The notes under the pieces were generated by a model. It ran no database searches. It was given only the letters and a program-made list of their open reading frames with translations, and was not told the origin of the DNA. A program made the position numbers and the translations under genes. From NCBI GenBank assembly GCA_903789635.1, contig CAIFEY010000001.1:124001-188000 (forward strand): a stretch of DNA of 64,000 nt, in the 5' to 3' direction. Source of the stretch: an uncultured Eubacteriaceae bacterium (GTDB lineage: Bacteria; Bacillota; Clostridia; Peptostreptococcales; Anaerovoracaceae). Positions 53,854 to 62,720 of the stretch are shown here, piece after piece; positions within the stretch are counted from its first letter, which is position 1, and each line of letters begins with the position of its first letter.

Positions 53854-55524
53854 ATGGGCAAAGAATATTGGAACGGAGCAGAGGCTGCTCACCGCCGCGT
53901 AATGATGAAAGCCGCAGGATATTCGGATGAGGATATCCGCAAGAAACCGCATATCGGAGTACCGAACTCGTATATGTCCGGTTCCCCTGGTACAGCGCAC
54001 CTGCGTCAGGTGACGGAAGCCGTGAAGGAGGGAATCTGGGCTGCCGGAGGAATCCCGGTGGAGTTCGGAATCCCGGCGACCTGCGGAAACGTGGCCAACG
54101 GTGCAGACGAGATGAAGTACGAGCAGGTCGGAAGAGATATCGTAGCGATGTCCATCGAGTTCGTCTCCAGAGTGCACAACTTCGACGCGATCTGCTGCGT
54201 CGCGAGCTGCGACCTGATCATCGCAGGATGCTACCTGGCAGCATGCAGACTGGAAATCCCGGCGATGGTAGTAACCGGCGGATCCATGCAGGCCGGAAAT
54301 TACTGCGGAAAAACGGTCGTCGAGGCAGACCTGGATGCTGCAAGATTCTCGGGTGCCACAGAGGATGAACTGATGGAGATGGAGGACTGCGTGTGCCCGT
54401 CCTTCGGCGCATGTCCATCCATGGGAACCGCGAATACGATGCAGATGCTCGGAGAGGTCCTGAACCTCGTCATGCCGGGAACATCGACGATTCCGGCTTC
54501 CGACAATGCGAGAATCAGAGCCGCCAGAGCCGCAGGAAAGTACGTCGTTCAGCTGGCCAAGTCCGGACGGACGCCTAAGCAGCTGATCACCAAGGAGGTG
54601 CTGGAGAACGCCATCATGTTCGACATGGCCGTGGCAGGATCGACCAATGCCGTACTGCACATCCTGGCCTATGCGTACGAGCTGGGCATCGACCTCACGC
54701 TTGACGACTTTGAGAAGTATGCGAAGGAGATCTACTGCATCAATGCGGTAATCCCGAGCGGCCCGTACACGGTAGTGGACTTCCACTATGCAGGCGGCGT
54801 CAAGAACGTGATGAAGATGCTGGAGTCGAAGATGCACACGGATGCGCCGACGATGTATGGAAATACCTGGAAGGACATCCTCGACACCGTCGAGGCGAAG
54901 CCGAACGAGGTCATCCACTCGCTGGATAATCCGGTTTCACACGAGCCGGGACTGAAAATCCTCAGAGGAAACATCTCGCCGGCAGGCGCGATCGTCAGAC
55001 CTACCGCGGTATTCGATGAGGTCAAGTACATCAAGGGTGAGGCCAAGGTATTCGACGGCGACCAGCAGGCATACGATGCCATCATGGCCGGAAAGATCGT
55101 GCCTGGTGACATCCTGGTCATCCGCTACGAGGGCTGCAAGGGCGCGCCGGGAATGAAGGAGCTGATGCTCAGCATCGACGCCCTGATCGGAAAGGGCCTG
55201 GATAAGAGCGTCGGACTGATCACGGACGCCAGATTCTCCGGATTCAACTATGGAGCCATCGTCGGCCACGTGACGCCGGAAGCATATGACGGCGGCGTAA
55301 TCGCACTCATCGAGGACGGGGATGTGATCGAGATGGATATCACGAACGGGTTCGTCAATCTGCTGGTTTCCGATGAGGTGCTCGCAGAGAGAAGAAAGAG
55401 CTGGGTTCGTCCGCCGCTGAAGCAGCAGAAGGGTGTGCTGAACATTTACGCGCAGATGTGCAGACCGGCGGAGCAGGGCGGCGCTATGCAGCCTTGGGAC
55501 CTGGATGCGGTTTACAGACCGTAA
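53854..55524 (+). CDS. IlvD/Edd-family dehydratase
   Basis: A 556-residue iron-sulfur dehydratase of the dihydroxyacid / aldonate dehydratase family. Cluster Cys candidates are in FGIPATCGNVANG, ASCDL and CPSFGACPSMGTANTMQ; the C-terminal part has GRP-like PTAVFDEVKYIKGEA, RYEGCKGAPGMKEL and ITDARFSGFNYGAIVGHVTPEA. Classical IlvD makes 2-oxo acids for branched-chain synthesis, but no other ilv gene is here; it heads a catabolic-looking cluster with a permease, an OCD-family protein and a racemase, so another hydroxy or dihydroxy acid is likely. AAAGGAG lies upstream. Confidence 0.85.
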   Translation: MGKEYWNGAEAAHRRVMMKAAGYSDEDIRKKPHIGVPNSYMSGSPGTAHLRQVTEAVKEGIWAAGGIPVEFGIPATCGNVANGADEMKYEQVGRDIVAMSIEFVSRVHNFDAICCVASCDLIIAGCYLAACRLEIPAMVVTGGSMQAGNYCGKTVVEADLDAARFSGATEDELMEMEDCVCPSFGACPSMGTANTMQMLGEVLNLVMPGTSTIPASDNARIRAARAAGKYVVQLAKSGRTPKQLITKEVLENAIMFDMAVAGSTNAVLHILAYAYELGIDLTLDDFEKYAKEIYCINAVIPSGPYTVVDFHYAGGVKNVMKMLESKMHTDAPTMYGNTWKDILDTVEAKPNEVIHSLDNPVSHEPGLKILRGNISPAGAIVRPTAVFDEVKYIKGEAKVFDGDQQAYDAIMAGKIVPGDILVIRYEGCKGAPGMKELMLSIDALIGKGLDKSVGLITDARFSGFNYGAIVGHVTPEAYDGGVIALIEDGDVIEMDITNGFVNLLVSDEVLAERRKSWVRPPLKQQKGVLNIYAQMCRPAEQGGAMQPWDLDAVYRP

Positions 55525-55551
55525 TGTCAGAGAAATGTCAGGAGGGCAATT

Positions 55552-56445
55552 ATGGTACTGTTTTTTCGAGTAATTACCATTTTCTTCATTATTGTGCTGA
55601 CGATTTACATCTACAGAGATGCCATCAGGAACAGGGAGAAAGATGAGCCGGTTTCACACTTTGTCGCATACGGAATCATGGGAGCGGTTCTGAACTTCCT
55701 CGATACACTGGGAATCGGCAGCAATGCCACGCAGATGGTGTTCTTCCGGCTTACCAGGCTCAGTCCGGATGAGGACCTGCCGGGCAACGGAAACGTCATC
55801 TTCTCCATTCCGGTCGCGTTCGAGTTCCTGCTCTTCCTGGGGCTGATCGAGGTCGAGCCGGTTACGCTGTTTTCCATGATCGCGGCGTCAATGGTGGGAT
55901 CGTACGTGGGCGCAAAGATCATGACCAAGCTGCCGGTAAACCAGATCAGAGGCGTGCTGGCGGTGCTGCTGCCGATCGTCGCCATCGTTCTCGTGCTTAA
56001 GGTGAACAAGGTCGGACCGTTCGTAATGCTTGGAACCGCAACGGGTCTGACCGGCGGAAAGCTCGTCATCGCGGTTGCGGTGAACTTTGTCCTCGGCGCA
56101 TTGATGAGCGCTGGAGTGGGACTCTATGCCCCTTGCATGGCACTGTGCGCACTGCTTGGAATGAATTTGACGGTGGCTTTCCCAATCATGATGGGATCCT
56201 GCTCACTGCTGATGCCGATCACTTCCATGGAGTTCGTCAAGGCGGGCCGTTACAACAGAAACGCTGCACTTATTGCGATTCCGACGGGCATCGTGGGCGT
56301 ATGGTTCGCCTACGCGGTCGTAAAATCGATGCCGATCTACTATCTTACGATCATCGTCGCGTGCGTGCTCGTGTATATGTCGATCAGCTTCGTGCTGACT
56401 ATCCGCAAGAGCAGTCAGAAGGCACAGACGTCGCAGGCGTCATAG
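55552..56445 (+). CDS. TauE/SafE-family sulfite/organic anion permease
   Basis: A 297-residue membrane protein with about eight helices. It has the TauE/SafE repeat pattern (GIMGAVLNFLDTLGIGSNATQM; GGKLVIAVAVNFVLGALMSAGVG). The family moves sulfonates, sulfite or other small organic anions. It starts 27 bases after the dehydratase and is in the same operon, so it likely carries the pathway's substrate or product. Confidence 0.85.
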   Translation: MVLFFRVITIFFIIVLTIYIYRDAIRNREKDEPVSHFVAYGIMGAVLNFLDTLGIGSNATQMVFFRLTRLSPDEDLPGNGNVIFSIPVAFEFLLFLGLIEVEPVTLFSMIAASMVGSYVGAKIMTKLPVNQIRGVLAVLLPIVAIVLVLKVNKVGPFVMLGTATGLTGGKLVIAVAVNFVLGALMSAGVGLYAPCMALCALLGMNLTVAFPIMMGSCSLLMPITSMEFVKAGRYNRNAALIAIPTGIVGVWFAYAVVKSMPIYYLTIIVACVLVYMSISFVLTIRKSSQKAQTSQAS

Positions 56446-56494
56446 ACAGGACAAAAGAATTCCTTTACTAAATACATTTTCAGGAGGTTAGAAA

Positions 56495-57478
56495 ATGCTG
56501 CTGTTATCCAGAGAAGAAATCAAGAAAGTTGTAGACATGGAAGAGATCATCGACGCTACGGAGCGTGCGTTCGAGATGGTCGCGGAGAATACGGTGGACA
56601 TTCCGCTCAGGACCAAGATTCCTGCACCGGACGGGGAATTCCTGTTCATGCCGTCTTATGCGGAGAGCATGAATGCCGCCGCGCTGAAGGTCATCAACAT
56701 CTTCCCGAAGAATATTGACAAGGGCCTCGTCTCCGCGCCTGCCCAGGTCGTCCTGATGGATGGTTCCACGGGATACGTCATCGCTCTGCTGGACGGAAAC
56801 ACGGTGACCCAGTACCGTACCGGAGCGTCGTCGGGCGTTGCATTCCGCCATCTTGCGAGAAAGGATGCGAAGATCGGCGGTCTGATCGGCACCGGCGGAC
56901 AGGCGGCAACCCAGCTGGAGGCGATGCTGTGTGCCTGCAAAAACCTTGAGGAGGTAAAGGTCTACGACCTGAATGCTGAGAGACTGAACGCTTTCTGCAG
57001 CAACATGCAGAAGGAGTTGGCTAAGTATCAGGTAAAGATCACTCCTGCCGGCAGTGCGGATGAGGCAACCGTAGACGCGGACGTATTCATCACCATGACA
57101 CCTTCCCCGAAGCCGGTCTTCGATGGGACCAAGATTAAACCGGGCTGCACAGTAAGCTGCGTGGGCACATACGAGCCGAACAAGCATGAGCTGGATCCGG
57201 CTCTGCTCCCGAGAACGGCAAAGATCTACTTTGATTCAACCGAGGCCGCACTTGCGGAGACCGGAGACCTGCTGATCCCTATCGCGGACGGCATCATCAC
57301 CGAAGCGGACGTCACCGGAAATATCGGAGACGTCTCCCTGGGCAAGCTCGTCGGCAGAGAGAATGACGACGAGATCATCGTCTACGAGACCGTCGGCGTC
57401 GGTGCGCAGGACCTCTGCGCGGCCAAGGTCATCTACGACAAGGCGCTCGCCGCAGGCGTCGGCACTAACTGGGAGTAA
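56495..57478 (+). CDS. Ornithine cyclodeaminase/mu-crystallin-family protein
   Basis: A 327-residue NAD(P)-dependent enzyme of the OCD family. The N-terminal part has LRTKIPAPDGEFLFMPSY and AALKVINIFPKN; the Rossmann motif is GLIGTGGQAATQLEAMLCA (about residues 128-146). Family members include ornithine cyclodeaminase, alanine dehydrogenase and delta1-pyrroline-2-carboxylate reductase. Beside a proline-racemase-family protein the last role (imino acid to amino acid) is attractive, but not shown. An AGGAGG site lies upstream. Confidence 0.85.
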   Translation: MLLLSREEIKKVVDMEEIIDATERAFEMVAENTVDIPLRTKIPAPDGEFLFMPSYAESMNAAALKVINIFPKNIDKGLVSAPAQVVLMDGSTGYVIALLDGNTVTQYRTGASSGVAFRHLARKDAKIGGLIGTGGQAATQLEAMLCACKNLEEVKVYDLNAERLNAFCSNMQKELAKYQVKITPAGSADEATVDADVFITMTPSPKPVFDGTKIKPGCTVSCVGTYEPNKHELDPALLPRTAKIYFDSTEAALAETGDLLIPIADGIITEADVTGNIGDVSLGKLVGRENDDEIIVYETVGVGAQDLCAAKVIYDKALAAGVGTNWE

Positions 57479-57567
57479 GGACCGGGCGTGCGCTGTGAAT
57501 ACGGTATTGCTGATGCTCCGTGCGGCGACGGTGCCGCATGGGGCGGGGAAGGACAGGTAAATCAGAT

Positions 57568-58842
57568 ATGCCACATATTAATATCAAGCTGTATCCGGGG
57601 AAAAGTGAGCAGAAGAAGCTCGAGATGGCGAAGGCCGTCAGAAAGACACTGAGTGATGTATCCGGCGTTTGGAAGGAGAGCGATATCTCCGTTTCCGTAG
57701 AGGAAAAGGCTCCGAACCGCTTCGAGAGTGAGACTAAGGACAGCTTCAGAAAGTCGGAGCTGCTCCTGGATTCGGATTATATCAACTATCGTCAGCCGTC
57801 CGGCATGACCGATTACGACATCGATGTCGATCAGTCGCGGTTCGAGTCGAGAATCAAGGTCGTGGATGCGCATACGGAAGGAGAATTCTGCAGGATCGTT
57901 GTCGGCGGAGTTCCGGAGCCTCAGGGTGCGACCATGATCGAAAAGAAGAAATGGCTGGAGGAGCACTGCGATCACATCCGCACGGCGCTGATGCTGGAGC
58001 CTCGCGGACATCACGACATGTTCGGTGCGATCCTCTGCAAGCCGGTGCATGAAGAGGCTGATTTCGGCGTGGACTACATGGAGACGGGAGAATTCCTGAA
58101 CATGTGCGGCCACTGCACGATCGGCGCGGTCACCGTGGTGATCGAGGCAGGAATGATCCCTTCCCATGAGGGGGAGAACACGGTCGTGCTGGACACTCCT
58201 GCGGGAATCGTCAGAACCAAGGCCATGGTGAAGGGCGGAAAGGTGGAGAGCGTTACCCTGACGAACGTTCCGGCGTTCGTCTACCTGGAGAACCAGTCCG
58301 TGAATATCGATGGAAAGGACATTCACTTTACCATCTCGTTCGGCGGAAGCTTCTTTGCGCTGGTGAACACCGCGCAGCTCGACATCGGTGAAATTAACGC
58401 GAAGTCCGTGCCGGCATACACCGAGCTTGGCATGAAGATCCTCCGGAAGATTCACGAGGAGATTCCGGTAAAGCATCCGGAGCTCGATATCGACCAGGTC
58501 GACCTCGTGGAATTCTACGGTCCTACTCCGAACCCGGATTCTGCGGACATGCGGAACGTCGTCATCTTCGGCGACGCGCAGGCAGACCGCTCTCCGTGCG
58601 GAACGGGAACGAGCGCCAAGCTCGCCACCCTGTATAAATGGGGTGAAATTGAGGTCGGCCAGCCGTTCGTCTATGAAAGTTTCATAGGCACGTTATTCAA
58701 GGGGGAGATTAAGGAGCTGACGAAGGTCGGTGATTACGACGCCGTGGTGCCAATGGTAACCGGATACAGTAATCTCACCGGAATCGCTACCTATCTCATA
58801 GATCCGGAAGATCCGCTGAAATACGGATTCTCAATCGGATAA
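57568..58842 (+). CDS. Tautomerase domain fused to proline racemase/hydroxyproline epimerase
   Basis: A 424-residue two-domain protein. Residues 1-60 (MPHINIKLYPGKSEQKKLEM) look like a 4-oxalocrotonate tautomerase with Pro2, the nucleophile once Met is removed. Residues about 93-424 are a proline racemase-family domain with both catalytic Cys: Cys180 in NMCGHCTIG and Cys344 in DRSPCGTGTSA. The Cys pair argues for racemase or 4-hydroxyproline epimerase and against 3-hydroxyproline dehydratase, where the second is Thr. The track's earlier start is unlikely: ATG 57568 puts Pro at position 2. Last gene of the cluster. Confidence 0.88.
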   Translation: MPHINIKLYPGKSEQKKLEMAKAVRKTLSDVSGVWKESDISVSVEEKAPNRFESETKDSFRKSELLLDSDYINYRQPSGMTDYDIDVDQSRFESRIKVVDAHTEGEFCRIVVGGVPEPQGATMIEKKKWLEEHCDHIRTALMLEPRGHHDMFGAILCKPVHEEADFGVDYMETGEFLNMCGHCTIGAVTVVIEAGMIPSHEGENTVVLDTPAGIVRTKAMVKGGKVESVTLTNVPAFVYLENQSVNIDGKDIHFTISFGGSFFALVNTAQLDIGEINAKSVPAYTELGMKILRKIHEEIPVKHPELDIDQVDLVEFYGPTPNPDSADMRNVVIFGDAQADRSPCGTGTSAKLATLYKWGEIEVGQPFVYESFIGTLFKGEIKELTKVGDYDAVVPMVTGYSNLTGIATYLIDPEDPLKYGFSIG

Positions 58843-58955
58843 GAAAATATTTCTTAAGTGTTCCCGGCAGCGATACGAACCGGGAGAGAAACCAACGTTA
58901 CACTCATACTACTCTTTACAATTATTTTATTCCCATTTGCCCGGAAGGGTTCAAA

Positions 58956-59008
58956 GGCAGCCGCCCTCTCTGCGGAACACATCGTGTTCGGCGGGGAGGG
59001 CGGCTGCC
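58956..59008. other. Long GC-rich hairpin
   Basis: GGCAGCCGCCCTC ... GAACAC pairs with GTGTTC ... GAGGGCGGCTGCC over about 25 positions with few mismatches. No T run follows on either strand, so it is not a typical terminator. The rest of 58843-59181 has no gene; GATACGG/CCGTATC at 59102/59144 encloses GCATCG repeats. Confidence 0.6.
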
Positions 59009-59181
59009 GTCTGCAGGACAGGCTTCAGGTTTTTTCAGAATTCTGAAAGACCGGCTAAGAATTTGCTGCGGTACAATAGAGAAAATCAAATACGGGGCGA
59101 GGGATACGGAATGCATCGCAGTGCATCGGAACGCATCGCTGCCCCGTATCATCCGGGGCCCTGTCGATGTGACGGCGGCGA

Positions 59182-59210
59182 TTGCCCTGCCCCCGGTCAA
59201 GTGTTAAGAT
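59182..59210 (+). promoter_or_regulatory. Promoter of the first esterase gene
   Basis: TTGCCC, 17 bases, TAAGAT, about 89 bases before the ATG. Confidence 0.5.
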
Positions 59211-59298
59211 AGAATACTGCGGTGTCCGTGATCTTTATGCGAAAGAACGGCGGCATACGCCGACTGCAGCGGACGAGAAAGAAAGGACGAAGAGAAAT

Positions 59299-60429
59299 AT
59301 GATGAAATTACACCGGCATAAGAAGGCATTTGCAGCCGCGGCAGCGGTGGTGTTATCGGTCGCGATGATTGTCGGGTTCTTCGGCGGAAACGGATCCCCG
59401 GATAAGAACTCTGCGACTGTTGTCAATACAACGACGAACGCGGCGCAGTCAGAGAATGGCGCGCTGGACGTAAGGAACGATTCCTCGGCAAGCTCAGGAG
59501 CGGTGCCGGATGTCTCCGGAATCCAGACCATGCCGGCGAATTACGTCACTCCGCTTTCCAACCGCAGGGACGGCGGCACACTGCATGAGTTCAGATACAA
59601 GGTCACCTATAAAGGAAAGACCTATAAGCGCCCGGCGATCGTCTACCTGCCGGCCGGCTATGATAAATCGAAGAAGTATGATATTTTCTACCTGATGCAC
59701 GGCTACGGCGGCACGTACCACACCTTCCTCGGCTGGTGGAAGGGCGCGCGCCCGTTTAAATACGTCATGGACCACATGATCTACGATCACAAGATCAGGC
59801 CGACGATCGTCGTCGACGTCGAGTACTTCCCGATGTACGGCGAATACTACTACGACCAGCTCGATACCGTGAGCAAGGAAATCGTCAATAACCTCGCACC
59901 GGCCGTCGAGAGCAAGTACTCCACGTACGCGACGTCCACGACGGAGGCAGGCCTCGCCGCATCCCGCGCACACCGTGCGATTGGCGGGTTCTCCATGGGC
60001 GGCTGCGCAACCTGGCGCGCGCTGAAGAACTATCCGGACGTATTCAAGTACTATGTGCCGATGAGCCTCGCGATGTACTACAACCCGGGCAGCTACGTGC
60101 CGAAGAGAAGCGTACAGACGTCCGATACCATGGCGAATGCGGTCAGGACCAAGGCGCCGGGGCGGAAGGTTTACGTCTTTGCCGCCTCCGGATCCGACGA
60201 CTTCATGAACCAGGGAACGGAGATGCAGGCGAGAGACCTCGCGAAGTGCAGAGGCTTCAAGTGGGTCGATCCGTCGGGCAGCTTCAGGGACGGAAACGTC
60301 ACCTACAACTGCTGGGAGGGCCGCTCGCACAGCTTCAAACAGTCCTTCCCGTACCTCTACAACGGTCTGATCCGCTTCTTCGGGTACAGCCAGTCGCAGA
60401 CAGACGAAGTCAGGAACGCAGACAGCTAA
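59299..60429 (+). CDS. Secreted alpha/beta-hydrolase esterase (feruloyl esterase/EstA-like)
   Basis: A 376-residue exported protein from ATG 59299. Residues 7-30 form a signal or membrane anchor (KAFAAAAAVVLSVAMIVGFFGG), followed by a Ser/Thr/Asn-rich spacer. The hydrolase domain (about 95-365) has YLMHGYGGTYHTF, nucleophile Ser232 in GGFSMGGCATWRAL, Asp in AASGSDDF and His in EGRSHSFK. It resembles the esterase modules of xylanases that release ferulic acid. A paralog begins at 63603. Confidence 0.85.
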   Translation: MMKLHRHKKAFAAAAAVVLSVAMIVGFFGGNGSPDKNSATVVNTTTNAAQSENGALDVRNDSSASSGAVPDVSGIQTMPANYVTPLSNRRDGGTLHEFRYKVTYKGKTYKRPAIVYLPAGYDKSKKYDIFYLMHGYGGTYHTFLGWWKGARPFKYVMDHMIYDHKIRPTIVVDVEYFPMYGEYYYDQLDTVSKEIVNNLAPAVESKYSTYATSTTEAGLAASRAHRAIGGFSMGGCATWRALKNYPDVFKYYVPMSLAMYYNPGSYVPKRSVQTSDTMANAVRTKAPGRKVYVFAASGSDDFMNQGTEMQARDLAKCRGFKWVDPSGSFRDGNVTYNCWEGRSHSFKQSFPYLYNGLIRFFGYSQSQTDEVRNADS

Positions 60430-60524
60430 GTATACGGACCGCAGGAAATACCTGCATTTTACAGAAATCCACATTTTCCAATTATAGAAATTCCTATATT
60501 ACCTACATTACTTACATTATCTGA

Positions 60525-60554
60525 AGAGGGGGCAGCAGCCCTCTCTTTATTTGT
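60525..60554 (+). terminator. Possible terminator after the first esterase
   Basis: AGAGGG-GGCAGCAG-CCCTCT followed by CTTTATTT. A short TTACYTACA tandem repeat precedes it (about 60498-60518). Confidence 0.5.
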
Positions 60555-60606
60555 CTGATGCGCGGTATGCACGGCGAGGTTGGGAGAATAAATTTTCAGA
60601 ATGTGG

Positions 60607-60612
60607 TATAAT
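60607..60612 (+). promoter_or_regulatory. Extended -10 promoter of the tannase-like gene
   Basis: TGG-TATAAT, an extended -10 with no clear -35. Confidence 0.5.
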
Positions 60613-60683
60613 ATTTGGATAATCGAATTCTTGAAAGCTATGAGGGTTCATGGCGAAGCAGAGCCTTGGGGAGGTTTTGGGAG

Positions 60684-62603
60684 ATGAAAGGAAAGACAGG
60701 AATCAGGGGTCGGAAATCGACGATCCTGCTGACGGCGGTGCTGGCGGTGGCGATGGTCGTATGCTGCAGCTGCGGTTCAGGCAGCAGTGACAGTGAGACG
60801 GCTAAGGCGTACAGCCCGGCGTCGAGTGCGGCGGCAAAGAAGATGATCAAGAACTACACACAGGACTCGTCTGCTTTGACGCTGGACAAGGGTAAGTGGC
60901 AGTACGACAGCACGCACGACGTCTACTGGCGGGTGAAGGTGAAGTACTGCAGCAAGCCGGCGGCGACGGAGTACGAGACCATGGGAATCTACGTCCCGGG
61001 CGAGTATTTCCAAGGAAAGAAGAACAGCGACGGCACGTACACCTGCACGGTGAAGAAGGGCGGAAAGTGCGGAAACTACACCGCGAAGACGGCGCCGATC
61101 GTGTTCCCGGTCAATACGCCGGGATATTCCGCGCAGGAGGCGCCGACGTCCTACGATTACAGCAGCATCAAGAGCTATATGAAGGCCGGATTCATCTATG
61201 TCTACGCGGGCATGCGCGGCAGGGACAACGGCAGCAATTACAGCGGCGGTGCGCCATGGGGCGTGACCGACCTGAAGGCGGCAGTCCGGTACTTCCGCTA
61301 TAACAGCGGGTCTTTGCCGGGGGACACCGACAGCATCTTCACCTTCGGTCACAGCGGCGGAGGCGCACAGAGCAGCCTGATGGGGGCGAGCGGGAACAGT
61401 TCGCTCTACTACAAGTACCTGACCTCCATCGGCGCGGCGATGTATGACAAAGACAAAAATTACATCGACGACAACATCTGCGGAGCGATGTGCTGGTGCC
61501 CGATCACGAGCCTGGACCAGGCGGACGAGGCCTACGAGTGGAACATGGGTCAGTTCGCAACGAAGGGCACACGCGCGTCCGGAAAGTGGACGAGCCTGCT
61601 CTCTGATGATATGGCGAGGGAGTACGCGACGTACATCAACGCGCTTAAGCTGAAGGACGGAAGCGGAAACACGCTGAAGCTGAAGAAGAGCAGCTCCGGA
61701 ATCTATCTGTCCGGTTCCTACTATAACTATATGATTTCCGTGATCCAGACCTCGCTGAACCACTTCCTGAAGGACACGGACTTCCCGTACACGGCGAGCA
61801 GCCAGACACAGGCGTCCGGCAACTTCGGCGGTTCCATGGCCAGCGGGTCTCTGCCGAGCGGCAGTGCGCCGAGTGGGAGCGCGCCGTCATCGACCGGCAG
61901 TTCGTCAGGCGGAAGTGCACCGAGCGGAAGCGCACCGTCGTCATCCGGCAGCACGTCATCGACGTCCGGAAAGACGTATAAGACCGCAGCGGCGTACATC
62001 AAGGCGCTGAATAAGGGCGGTACATGGATCAAGTACGATAAGAAGACGAACACCGCTAAGGTGCTGAAGCTCAAGGGATTCATCCGAAACTGCAAGTCGG
62101 CGTCCAAGGACGTCGGGGCGTTCGATGCGCTCGACCGCTCGCAGGCCGAGAACAACCTGTTCGGCACGGCCGCGCACGACAGCCTGCACTTCGATTCCGT
62201 GATGGCGAAGCTGATGAGCAGGAACGCGGCGAAGTACGCGAAGAAGAGCGGCTGGAAGGCCTCTTACGCGAAGGCCTATGCGAAGGACCTGAAATACAGG
62301 GATTCGCTCGGAACCGGAATTACGCAGAGGATGAACATGTACAACCCGATGTACTACCTCGACAATTACTATTCCGGATTCGGAAAGTCGAACGTCGCGA
62401 AGTACTGGCGCATCAACACGGGAATCGAGCAGGGCGACACGGCTTTGACGACAGAGATGAACCTGGCGCTCGCCCTCAAGGCGGACAGCAATGTCAGCAA
62501 GGTCGACTTCACGACTGTCTGGGGGCAGGGCCACACGATGGCGGAGCGCAGCGGAGACGCGGAGGCGAACTTCATCAAGTGGGTCAAGGGCTGCACCAGG
62601 TAG
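60684..62603 (+). CDS. Tannase-like (subtype B) secreted lipoprotein
   Basis: A 639-residue protein from ATG 60684 (GGGGAGG 9 bases upstream; the track's TTG start is 23 codons earlier). The N-terminus is a lipoprotein-type signal, ILLTAVLAVAMVVCCSC. The alpha/beta hydrolase has YVYAGMRGRDNGSNYSGGAPWG, LPGDTDSIFTFGHSGGGAQSSLMGA with nucleophile Ser224, and a late His in VWGQGHTMAER. A Ser/Gly/Pro/Ala linker (about 376-432, SGSAPSGSAPSS-type repeats) lies inside the catalytic domain, near the expected lid. The family cleaves galloyl or other phenolic esters; the substrate here is inferred. Confidence 0.78.
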   Translation: MKGKTGIRGRKSTILLTAVLAVAMVVCCSCGSGSSDSETAKAYSPASSAAAKKMIKNYTQDSSALTLDKGKWQYDSTHDVYWRVKVKYCSKPAATEYETMGIYVPGEYFQGKKNSDGTYTCTVKKGGKCGNYTAKTAPIVFPVNTPGYSAQEAPTSYDYSSIKSYMKAGFIYVYAGMRGRDNGSNYSGGAPWGVTDLKAAVRYFRYNSGSLPGDTDSIFTFGHSGGGAQSSLMGASGNSSLYYKYLTSIGAAMYDKDKNYIDDNICGAMCWCPITSLDQADEAYEWNMGQFATKGTRASGKWTSLLSDDMAREYATYINALKLKDGSGNTLKLKKSSSGIYLSGSYYNYMISVIQTSLNHFLKDTDFPYTASSQTQASGNFGGSMASGSLPSGSAPSGSAPSSTGSSSGGSAPSGSAPSSSGSTSSTSGKTYKTAAAYIKALNKGGTWIKYDKKTNTAKVLKLKGFIRNCKSASKDVGAFDALDRSQAENNLFGTAAHDSLHFDSVMAKLMSRNAAKYAKKSGWKASYAKAYAKDLKYRDSLGTGITQRMNMYNPMYYLDNYYSGFGKSNVAKYWRINTGIEQGDTALTTEMNLALALKADSNVSKVDFTTVWGQGHTMAERSGDAEANFIKWVKGCTR

Positions 62604-62720
62604 GCCTCGCGGCGCATCGGGGATTTTACGGCGAGGACAGAAGGGCCGGACCGGATTCGTCAATACCGAAAAAATCATGAAAACGGACGATAATGGATAG
62701 TAATCCTGGGGGGATGAGGA

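Noticed and set aside
57568-58842. trans-3-hydroxy-L-proline dehydratase assignment for the racemase-family protein
   Set aside because: The second catalytic position is Cys (DRSPCGTGT) rather than the Thr of that dehydratase, so racemase or epimerase is preferred.
58956-59008. Terminator after the racemase gene
   Set aside because: The stem is long but neither strand has a following T run; kept as a hairpin of unknown role.
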